Assembly: GCA_035550715.1 (NCBI GenBank)
Contig: DASZOP010000064.1
Coordinates: 1-5,093, forward strand
Length of the DNA stretch: 5,093 bases
DNA from: DASRVA01 sp035550715
Lineage (GTDB): Bacteria > Gemmatimonadota > Gemmatimonadetes > JACCXV01 > JAHWKZ01
Reading direction: 5' to 3'
The notes below the pieces were generated by a model. It searched no databases and had not been told where the DNA came from. It saw nothing but the letters and a program-made list of their open reading frames with translations. Position 1 is the stretch's first letter. Each line of letters starts with the position of its first letter. Made by a program: the position numbers and the translations under genes. Below are positions 1 through 5,093 of the stretch, one piece after another.

Positions 1-1347
1 CGTGCCGAGGCCCCGTTCATTCGGGGGACCCTGGAGAAGCTCGGCCTGGAACCGCAGGTCGAGGCGATCGGAGTCTACAAGAGCGCGGCGGACATGTTCC
101 GGCGCGACGCCATGACCGACGAGAATCGCGAGGTGACGCGCGGGATCCTGGACGAGCACTACGGACGCTTCGTGGATGCGGTCGTGGAAGCCCGGGACGT
201 CGAGCCGGCGGCGTTCCGGGCGGCGTTCGACCGGGGCGTCTATCTGTCGCACGAGCTGGCCGACCTCGGCCTGGTCGACGGCGAACGGTACGCCGACGAG
301 GTCCGCCGTCAGGCCATCGCGGCCGGCCGGGGCGTCGCGCCCGAGGAGGTCGAGGACGACGAGCTGGAGCGCCGCCTCGTCAGCATCCGGGCGTACGCGG
401 ACGACCTCCCCGGCCGTCGCGGACGGGTCGAGGGCGAAATCGGGCTGGTCTACCTGATCGGAGCCATCACCGGGGGCGAGAGCCGCTACGATCCCGTCTT
501 CGGGCGCGTCATGGGGGCGGAGACCGTGGTCGACATGCTGCGCGACGTGGCCGCCGACGAGGAGCTCGAGGCCGTCGTCCTCCGGATCGAGAGCCCGGGC
601 GGCGACGCCATCGCCAGCGAGGAGATCTGGGCGTCCATCGAGGAGCTCGCGAAGGATCTCCCGGTGATCGTCTCGATGGGTGACGTGGCGGCCTCGGGCG
701 GCTACTACATCGCGGCGGGGGGAGATCGGATCGTGGCCGCGCCGACCACGCTGACCGGCTCGATCGGCGTCTTCGGCGTTCTCTTCAACGCCCAGGAGAC
801 GTGGCGCAAGCTGGGCGTGTCCTGGGACACAGTGAAGACCAACCCCGCGGCCGACTTCCCGACCATGACCCGACCCCTGACCGAGCCCGAGCGGGAGAGG
901 TTCCGCGAGGTCATCGCCGACCTCTACCGGAGCTTCGTCGAACGCGTCGCCCGGGGGCGCGGCATGACGGAGCAGGAGGTCGACCGGGTCGGGCAGGGCC
1001 GCGTGTGGACGGGGGCCCAGGCCGTCGGCCAGGGGCTGGTCGACGAGGTGGGCGGGCTCGAGACGGCGCTCAGGTTCGCCAAGGAGGAGGCCGGGATCGA
1101 TGCCGATGCGCCGGTCGACCTGCACGTCTATCCGGCTCCCGAGGGGCTGATGGAGCGGCTGAGGGACGCCTTCGCGCTGCGCTCGATGAGCGAGGGGGGG
1201 CACGAGCTTCCCGCTTCGGTCGAGCAGGTCATGGCCCGGGCCGCGCTCGTCCGGCTCGCCGACACCGTGACCGGGCTGGCGGCCGCGCTGCGCGAGGGGC
1301 CGATGCGGCCGCTGGCCGTCCTGCCGTACGTTCCGGTCATCCGCTGA
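1..1347 (+). CDS. sppA: Signal peptide peptidase SppA (protease IV), 67K two-domain type, 5'-truncated by window edge
   Basis: This is a membrane-bound serine protease that degrades cleaved signal peptides on the outer face of the cytoplasmic membrane, using a Ser/Lys dyad. The reading frame is open from base 1, giving 448 visible residues. The family's general-base lysine is visible in VYKSA (codon 79-81) within the end of the first domain. The second domain starts near visible residue 143 (GEIGLVYLIG), carries the RIESPGGDA motif, and has the nucleophile in AASGGYYIA (Ser codon 694-696). Lys and Ser are 205 residues apart; in E. coli SppA, Lys209 and Ser409 are 200 apart. This shows a tandem-domain enzyme with both catalytic residues kept. 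An ATG at 94 is not the start, because it would remove the catalytic lysine; the true start and the N-terminal membrane anchor lie left of the window. The last ~55 residues are a poorly conserved C-terminal tail. The next gene follows on the same strand. Family assignment is firm. Confidence 0.95.
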   Translation, partial: RAEAPFIRGTLEKLGLEPQVEAIGVYKSAADMFRRDAMTDENREVTRGILDEHYGRFVDAVVEARDVEPAAFRAAFDRGVYLSHELADLGLVDGERYADEVRRQAIAAGRGVAPEEVEDDELERRLVSIRAYADDLPGRRGRVEGEIGLVYLIGAITGGESRYDPVFGRVMGAETVVDMLRDVAADEELEAVVLRIESPGGDAIASEEIWASIEELAKDLPVIVSMGDVAASGGYYIAAGGDRIVAAPTTLTGSIGVFGVLFNAQETWRKLGVSWDTVKTNPAADFPTMTRPLTEPERERFREVIADLYRSFVERVARGRGMTEQEVDRVGQGRVWTGAQAVGQGLVDEVGGLETALRFAKEEAGIDADAPVDLHVYPAPEGLMERLRDAFALRSMSEGGHELPASVEQVMARAALVRLADTVTGLAAALREGPMRPLAVLPYVPVIR

Positions 1348-1432
1348 CGCTCCCTTCCCCGAAGCCGGTGGCGTCCTGACCTCGGTCGACGACCGGGAGG
1401 CGGACGGCCGCCTCGAGCTCGATCCGGAGAGC

Positions 1433-2818
1433 ATGCGAAAGCTGGGGTACCGGGTGGTCGACCTCCTGGTCGACCACTGGGCCACGCTCCGGGATCAGCC
1501 GGCCGGCCGGCGCACGGGACGTGAGGAGCTCGAGCGGCTCCTCCGGGAGCCGCCGCCCGAAGACGGACGCGACCCCGAGGAGGTCCTTCGTCGGGTCGAG
1601 ATCGACGTGCTCGGGAACATGGGGCGCGTCCACCACCCGCGGTTCTTCGCCTTCGTGCCGGGGCCCGGCAACTGGATCGGCGTGCTGGGCGACCTCCTGG
1701 CTGCGGGGACGAACGTCTTCGCGGGGACCTGGTTCGAGGCTTCGGGACCGGCCGTGGTCGAGCTCGTGACCGTCGACTGGCTTCGGACGTGGTGCGGGCT
1801 CCCGGCCCGCGCGGGCGGGCTCTTCGTCAGCGGCGGGTCGATGGCCAACCTGACGGCTCTGGCGGTCGCGCGACGAATCGCGCTGGAGGACCGCGTTTCG
1901 GGCGCGGTGGCGTACTGCTCGGATCAGACCCATTCGGCCGTCGATCGCGCCTTCGCGGTGCTGGGTTTCGAGCACGTTCAGGTGCGCCGACTGCGCTCGG
2001 ACGACGACCAGCGACTCTCGATCCCCGCCCTGCAGGACGCCATCGCCGCAGACCGTTCCGCCGGGCGGCGCCCGTTCTGTGTCGTCGCCAACGCCGGAAC
2101 GACGAACACCGGGGCGGTCGATCCGCTCGCCGACGTGGCCGACCTCTGCCAGGCGGAGGGGATCTGGATGCACGCCGACGCCGCCTACGGCGGGGCGGCC
2201 CTCCTGTGCGAGCGCGGCCGCCGCGAGCTGGAGGGCCTGGAGCGGTCGGACTCGCTGGCCCTCGATCCCCACAAGTGGCTGTTCCAGCCGTTCGAGATCG
2301 GTTGCGTGCTGGTTCGCGACCGGCGCTGGCTGCCAACGACGTTCCATGTCCTGCCGGACTATCTGCGGGACGTCGAAACGCGTCACGGCGAGGTCAACTT
2401 CGCGGACTACGGCATCCAGCTGACGCGCGGCTTCCGTGCGCTCAAGCTCTGGATGTCGATCCAGGTCTTCGGGGTGGCGGAGTTCCGGCGGGCGGTGGAG
2501 CGCGGGATCGAGAACGCGGAGCGCGCGGAGAAGCTCCTCCGTAGAGCCGGGGTCTGGCGGATCGTCACGCCGGCCCGGATGGGGGTCGTGACCTTCACCT
2601 GGTCCCCGCCCGGGGTTCCCTCGGCCGAGGCCCGCGAGGCCACCCAGGGCCTCGTCGAAGCGGCGCTCGAGGATGGGACCACGCTGATCAGCTCGACGAC
2701 CCTGGGCGGCGAGCCGGTGCTCAGGATCTGTGCGATCAACCCGCGCACGACGACCGCCGACCTGGAGACGTCGGTGGAGCGGCTGGCAGAGCTGGCCGGA
2801 AGGGCCCCGCGCGCTTGA
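1433..2818 (+). CDS. Group II PLP-dependent amino-acid decarboxylase (aromatic-L-amino-acid decarboxylase family)
   Basis: This is a cytosolic fold-type I PLP enzyme that removes the alpha-carboxyl group of an amino acid to give an amine. From ATG 1433 it has 461 residues, slightly shorter than the usual ~480. Visible landmarks are SGGSMANLTAL at 133-143 (phosphate-binding region), His167 in SDQTHSAVDRA (ring stacking), NAGTTNTGAVDPL at 220-232, Asp249 in HADAAYGG (pyridine nitrogen) and the Schiff-base Lys281 in DPHKW. Tyr310 in LPDYLRD corresponds to the mobile-loop Tyr332 of animal DOPA decarboxylase; its distance from the lysine (29) and the Asp-Lys distance (32) are identical to that enzyme. 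Tyr at this position argues for decarboxylation rather than aldehyde synthesis. The substrate cannot be assigned: FFAFVPGPGNW at 71-81 has Gly where animal enzymes have Thr and plant enzymes Ser. The start is uncertain. The purine run GGAGA sits only 2-3 nt before ATG, and the frame is open upstream with family-like residues (LELDPES), the only other start there being a rare CTG at 1376. It lies 85 nt after sppA and may be co-transcribed with it. Confidence 0.9.
   Translation: MRKLGYRVVDLLVDHWATLRDQPAGRRTGREELERLLREPPPEDGRDPEEVLRRVEIDVLGNMGRVHHPRFFAFVPGPGNWIGVLGDLLAAGTNVFAGTWFEASGPAVVELVTVDWLRTWCGLPARAGGLFVSGGSMANLTALAVARRIALEDRVSGAVAYCSDQTHSAVDRAFAVLGFEHVQVRRLRSDDDQRLSIPALQDAIAADRSAGRRPFCVVANAGTTNTGAVDPLADVADLCQAEGIWMHADAAYGGAALLCERGRRELEGLERSDSLALDPHKWLFQPFEIGCVLVRDRRWLPTTFHVLPDYLRDVETRHGEVNFADYGIQLTRGFRALKLWMSIQVFGVAEFRRAVERGIENAERAEKLLRRAGVWRIVTPARMGVVTFTWSPPGVPSAEAREATQGLVEAALEDGTTLISSTTLGGEPVLRICAINPRTTTADLETSVERLAELAGRAPRA
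1454..1477 (+). repeat. Perfect 10-bp inverted repeat with 4-nt loop inside the 5' coding region
   Basis: GTGGTCGACC (1454-1463) is followed by the loop TCCT and then GGTCGACCAC (1468-1477), its exact reverse complement. In mRNA this would form a very stable GC-rich hairpin starting 21 nt after the A of the decarboxylase ATG. It encodes VVDLLVDH, whose repeated Val-Asp explains part of the symmetry. The repeat itself is seen directly; any role in translation or as a protein-binding site is inference. Confidence 0.85.
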
Positions 2819-2859
2819 CGCCGAGAGGAGTCGTGACGGGGGCGCGGGGACCGACGATG

Positions 2860-2868
2860 TGGTATACT
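2860..2868 (+). promoter_or_regulatory. Predicted extended -10 promoter of the small lipoprotein gene
   Basis: TGGTATACT reads as an extended -10 (TGn followed by TATACT at 2863-2868, one base off TATAAT). It lies in an AT-rich pocket (about 2857-2893) that stands out from the surrounding GC-rich DNA. No good -35 is present at 17 bp, as is common for extended -10 promoters. Transcription would begin near 2875, giving a leader of about 35 nt. It sits in the 92-nt gap after the decarboxylase stop, so it would give the lipoprotein its own transcript. Confidence 0.6.
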
Positions 2869-2897
2869 TGAACAGTAAACCCCACCCGATTCCACGC

Positions 2898-2903
2898 AGG
2901 AGG
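2898..2903 (+). promoter_or_regulatory. Strong Shine-Dalgarno that fixes the GTG start at 2911
   Basis: AGGAGG is a full match to the anti-Shine-Dalgarno core and ends 7 nt before GTG 2911. The ATG at 2904 directly adjoins it, so it is too close to be used, and it opens a different frame without a signal peptide. The site therefore selects GTG as the start of the lipoprotein. Confidence 0.8.
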
Positions 2904-2910
2904 ATGAAAC

Positions 2911-3408
2911 GTGTTCAACAGATTGGCAGTGGCTCTGGTCACACTGGCTGTCGCGGGGGCCTGCAGCGCGCGGAGCGAGCAAGCCGCGGGCTCGGGCTCC
3001 GAGATGGGCAGCGCGACACACTGGCACACCAAGGTCTACCGCGCCGAGGGAGGCAAGGAGGCCGGCCAGAAGTCGATCGTCCACTCGACCATGACCCGTC
3101 TCGACGATTCCCGGACGCGTGCGTCGGTCACGCTCCCCGGCCTGCTCCCGCGGGGGACGTACGCCTGGGGCGTCTACGAGGGCTCGTGCGAGTCCCCGGG
3201 TCGGCTGATGGGCAGCGAGAGCGACTACCCCGTCATCGAGCCCGATGACAACTCGATGGGATCGTTCACGGCCGTGATCAACGACAACGTGTCCGGGAGC
3301 GGCAGCTACGTCCTGCAGGTCTTCACGAACGGCGGGACGCGCGACACGCTGCTGGGGTGCGCCAAGCTTCGCGTCGGCACGGAAGAGGACGCCGCGGACG
3401 AGGCCTGA
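2911..3408 (+). CDS. Small exported protein, putative lipoprotein, function unassigned
   Basis: I do not recognise a named family for this 165-residue protein. It begins at GTG with an ideal ribosome binding site. Residues 1-18 are a typical export signal: Arg4, then the hydrophobic stretch LAVALVTLAVAGA, then Cys18. AGAC is an imperfect lipobox (Ala rather than Leu/Val at -3), so lipidation at Cys18 is likely but not certain; cleavage by ordinary signal peptidase is the alternative. A low-complexity Ser/Gly/Ala linker follows to about residue 35. The rest looks beta-rich: RASVTLPGLLPRGTYAWGVYEGSC, a YPVIEPDDNSMGSFTA segment and YVLQVFTNGG...LLGCAKL. Cys93 and Cys150 could form a disulfide outside the cytoplasm. 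The layout (glycine-led strand, GxC, a later polar turn, C-terminal GCxxL) recalls small secreted CHRD- or Cu/Zn-SOD-like beta-barrel proteins, but the His-x-His metal ligands expected in SOD are replaced by Gly-Val-Tyr. If related, it probably does not bind metal that way. The acidic tail EEDAADEA is probably disordered. It has its own predicted promoter. Confidence 0.8.
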   Translation: MFNRLAVALVTLAVAGACSARSEQAAGSGSEMGSATHWHTKVYRAEGGKEAGQKSIVHSTMTRLDDSRTRASVTLPGLLPRGTYAWGVYEGSCESPGRLMGSESDYPVIEPDDNSMGSFTAVINDNVSGSGSYVLQVFTNGGTRDTLLGCAKLRVGTEEDAADEA

Positions 3409-3414
3409 CCGCCG

Positions 3415-4371
3415 CTAAGGCTCGAGCAGGACTTTCCCCGAAGTCTGTCGGTTTTCGAGGAGGCGGTGCGCCTGACCCGCCTCCTCGAGCGGCAGGATCC
3501 GATCGATCCAGACGTCCAGCTTTCCTTCCCGCGCCCAGCCGAAGACCTCCTCTGCACGACGGTCGAGCTCGTCGCGATCGCGCGCGTAGTCGAACAGGGT
3601 CGCCGTCGTGAGGGTCCGGCTCCCCAGGACCTCGCGGGGACGGAAGGGCTCGACCGGCCCGCTCGACTGCCCGAACAGGACGACGTGCCCGCGGATCCGT
3701 GTCGCCCGTACGGTCCCCTGGAACGTCGCGCGCCCGACGCCGTCGATCGCGAGGTCCACGCCGCGGCCGCCGGTCGCCTGGAGCACGCGCTCGACGAAGT
3801 CCTCCTCGTCGTAGCGGATCACGAGATCGACTCCGAGCGTCCTCAGCCGCCGCGCCTTTTCCTCCGATCCGCAGGTCCCGAAGACGACCGCGCCAGCGAG
3901 CCGCGCCATCTGGACGGCCAGGTGGCCGACCCCGCCGGCGGCGGCATGGACGAGCACGGCGTCACCCGGGGCCAGCGGCCGGATCGTCCGCGTCAGGTAG
4001 TGGGCGGTCATCCCCTGTAACGGAAGCGCGGCCCCGAGGAGGGGGTCGAGTCCGTCGGGGATACGGATGAGCCGCTCCGCGGGGTGGACGATCCGCTCGG
4101 CGTAGGCCCCGCGGGCGTCGAAGAACGCGACCCTGTCCCCCTCCGCCCACCCCCGCACCCCGGGGCCGAGGCCGTCCACCCGGCCCGCCCCTTCCTTGCC
4201 CGCCACGGCTGGAAGCGGTCCCGGATCGTAGAAGCCGCTCCGCAGATAGGTGTCGATGTAGTTGAGGCCCGCCCGGTCGAGCCGGATCCGGACCTCGCCC
4301 GGTCCGGGCTCGGGGACCGGGACCTCGTCGACCTGGAGAACCTCCGGCCCCCCCGTATGGTGGAAGCTCAC
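3415..4371 (-). CDS. Zinc-independent quinone oxidoreductase (NADPH:quinone reductase, MDR superfamily)
   Basis: This is a cytosolic medium-chain reductase that likely uses NADPH to reduce quinones or related enones. From GTG 4371 it has 318 residues, close to E. coli QorA, and aligns with it along its length: FHxxGGPEVL at 3-12, GLNYIDTYLRSGFY at 35-48, the Rossmann motif HAAAGGVGHLAVQ at 142-154, and a C-terminal AHRLLENRQTSGKVLL. The zinc ligands of alcohol dehydrogenases are absent: Asn37 stands where the catalytic Cys would be, and the GHE motif reads GKEGAG (58-63). The start is doubtful. The family usually begins Met-x-Ala-Val-x-Phe; here the frame reads Thr-Arg-Ala-Val-Ser-Phe, with ACG at 4380-4378 in the Met position and a well-placed Shine-Dalgarno for that codon. 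GTG 4371 is the only ordinary start after the upstream stop. The gene follows the anti-sigma gene by 9-18 nt, suggesting co-transcription, and converges with the lipoprotein gene. Substrate unknown; family call is firm. Confidence 0.93.
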   Translation of the reverse strand: MSFHHTGGPEVLQVDEVPVPEPGPGEVRIRLDRAGLNYIDTYLRSGFYDPGPLPAVAGKEGAGRVDGLGPGVRGWAEGDRVAFFDARGAYAERIVHPAERLIRIPDGLDPLLGAALPLQGMTAHYLTRTIRPLAPGDAVLVHAAAGGVGHLAVQMARLAGAVVFGTCGSEEKARRLRTLGVDLVIRYDEEDFVERVLQATGGRGVDLAIDGVGRATFQGTVRATRIRGHVVLFGQSSGPVEPFRPREVLGSRTLTTATLFDYARDRDELDRRAEEVFGWAREGKLDVWIDRILPLEEAGQAHRLLENRQTSGKVLLEP

Positions 4372-4385
4372 CGCGCGCGTGGCAG

Positions 4386-4391
4386 CCCCTC
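4386..4391 (-). promoter_or_regulatory. Shine-Dalgarno of the quinone oxidoreductase, overlapping the upstream stop codon
   Basis: On the minus strand GAGGGG overlaps the TGA stop of the anti-sigma gene. It ends 5 nt before ACG 4380 but 14 nt before GTG 4371. The spacing is ideal for a start at the ACG position and long for GTG. The overlap with the stop also suggests translational coupling of the two genes. Confidence 0.55.
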
Positions 4392-5093
4392 AGCTCGAAG
4401 GGATCAGCACCATGGGGCCCGTGGGCGCCGCCGTCCCCGGCGCCGGCTCCACCGTCACCGCCAGGGCGTCGACCCCCTCGACCAGCGACCGGTCCGTGAT
4501 CTCTAGACGCGCCCGGCCGCCCTCCCCGGGCCGGAACGTCCCGGCCGGGCGCGGCGTCCCGTCGTGGATCGCCCACAGCTCGTAGACGTCGCGCGGCTGG
4601 AGGATCGGGAGGTCGTACGCGAACAGGATCGCCCGGCCGGTCGCCGGATCCAGGAACACCCGCGCGCGGGCGCCCGGGCTCGGCCCGGTGCCGGTGAGGG
4701 AGTGCACGCGCGAGCCGGGGCCGCTCAGGACCTCCAGGTCGGACCTGAGATCGGCCAGGCGGGCGGCCGTCGTGTCGGCTTCGGCGAGCCGATCCCGCGC
4801 CTCCTCGACCTCCGATGCCAGGCGCTCGGCCCGGTCCCGGAGCCGAAGGTTGGACACCCCCAGAAAGAGCGCCAGCGCCGCGGCGATCCCGGCCACCGCC
4901 CAGGGTAGCCACGCCCGCTCCCGGCGACGGATCGGGGTCACCGGCGCCTGGCCGTCCGATCCTTCGACCGCGGCCAGCACTCGCTCCCTGAGCCGGTCGG
5001 GCGGGCTGACCGGCGGGGCGTCGAGGGCGATCGTCCCCAGGGCTTCGGCGAGCTCGCGTCGGGCGCGGGCGCCTGCGCCCCCGCGGCGCTCCA
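4390..5093 (-). CDS. RskA-type anti-sigma factor (anti-sigma-K C-terminal domain), N-terminus cut by window edge
   Basis: This is a single-pass membrane protein that holds an ECF sigma factor inactive at the cytoplasmic face and releases it when its extracytoplasmic part is cleaved. The frame is open to the right edge, giving about 234 codons. A GTG at 4980 lies in the frame but is unlikely to be the start, since the residues before it (IALDAPPVSPPDRLRERVLAAV) match the Pro-rich linker that follows the sigma-binding domain in this family. One membrane segment (WLPWAVAGIAAALALFLGVSNL, 4911-4846) follows a basic RRRER stretch. Next is a heptad-like charged coiled coil (about 4845-4717). The C-terminal domain has the RskA landmarks: GSRVHSLTGTGPSPGARARVFLDP is read around 4720-4645, then VYELWAIHDG, PAGTFRP, ALAVTVEPA and APTGPMVL. 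The sigma-binding residues lie mostly or wholly off the edge. An ECF sigma gene would be expected just upstream. The stop is followed at once by the quinone oxidoreductase. Confidence 0.9.
   Translation of the reverse strand, partial: ERRGGAGARARRELAEALGTIALDAPPVSPPDRLRERVLAAVEGSDGQAPVTPIRRRERAWLPWAVAGIAAALALFLGVSNLRLRDRAERLASEVEEARDRLAEADTTAARLADLRSDLEVLSGPGSRVHSLTGTGPSPGARARVFLDPATGRAILFAYDLPILQPRDVYELWAIHDGTPRPAGTFRPGEGGRARLEITDRSLVEGVDALAVTVEPAPGTAAPTGPMVLIPSS

Noticed and set aside
94..96. ATG as start of the sppA gene
   Set aside because: The frame is open back to base 1 and encodes conserved SppA sequence, including the catalytic lysine at 79-81, so the start lies outside the window.
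1381..1397. Small hairpin CTCGGTC/GACCGGG between sppA and the decarboxylase as a terminator
   Set aside because: It has a short stem with a wobble pair, a 3-nt loop and no T-run after it, and is likely chance pairing in GC-rich DNA.
1337..2386. 349-codon open frame on the minus strand
   Set aside because: It lies antisense to the decarboxylase, whose catalytic motifs are intact. Its Arg/Pro/Gly-rich product has no recognisable motif, as expected for a shadow frame in GC-rich DNA.
2393..2410. Phe323 (VNFADY) read as the Tyr-to-Phe change that marks aldehyde synthases in this enzyme family
   Set aside because: Counting from the PLP lysine shows that the catalytic loop tyrosine is Tyr310 (LPDYLRD, +29), which is conserved, so ordinary decarboxylation is expected.
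2904..2906. ATG just before the lipoprotein GTG as a start codon
   Set aside because: It directly adjoins the Shine-Dalgarno and opens a different frame with no signal peptide, whereas GTG 2911 has ideal spacing and gives an export signal.
3962..4912. 316-codon minus-strand open frame overlapping the anti-sigma and quinone oxidoreductase genes
   Set aside because: It is extremely Gly/Arg/Pro-rich and out of frame with two clearly recognisable proteins.
1..5093. Mobile elements, CRISPR arrays, tRNA or rRNA genes
   Set aside because: No transposase-like product, regularly spaced repeats, terminal inverted repeats or RNA-gene sequence was seen on either strand.

Overview
The window is a gene-dense stretch of very GC-rich DNA (about 70 % by eye) from a bacterium. 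It holds five protein genes and almost no intergenic space. The base composition, a two-domain SppA protease, a secreted small lipoprotein and an RskA-type membrane anti-sigma factor fit a free-living, probably Gram-negative bacterium. A phylum such as Acidobacteriota, Gemmatimonadota or a deltaproteobacterial lineage is possible, but the sequence alone does not settle it.

Left part, plus strand: the 3' part of sppA (signal peptide peptidase) runs in from the left edge to 1347. It is followed by a complete group II PLP-dependent decarboxylase of the aromatic-amino-acid decarboxylase fold (about 1433-2818), in which the main catalytic residues (His167, Asp249, Lys281, Tyr310) can be placed. 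A perfect 10-bp hairpin lies inside its first codons. Middle: a 92-nt gap contains an AT-rich pocket with an extended -10 promoter and a strong ribosome binding site. These drive a small putative lipoprotein gene (2911-3408) of unassigned function.

Right part, minus strand: an RskA-type anti-sigma factor, entering from the right edge and ending at 4390, is followed within 9-18 nt by a zinc-independent quinone oxidoreductase (QOR, 3415-4371). The two look like one operon, presumably headed by an ECF sigma-factor gene beyond the right edge. The lipoprotein gene and the QOR gene converge tail to tail with only 6 nt between their stop codons.

The genes do not form an obvious single pathway. The anti-sigma/QOR pair suggests an envelope- or redox-stress regulon, while sppA, the decarboxylase and the lipoprotein look like ordinary chromosomal neighbours. 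I see no mobile element, CRISPR array, RNA gene or evidence of a new multi-gene system. The points most worth a second look are the QOR start (ACG where family members have ATG), the hairpin in the decarboxylase 5' coding region, and the unassigned lipoprotein with its own promoter.
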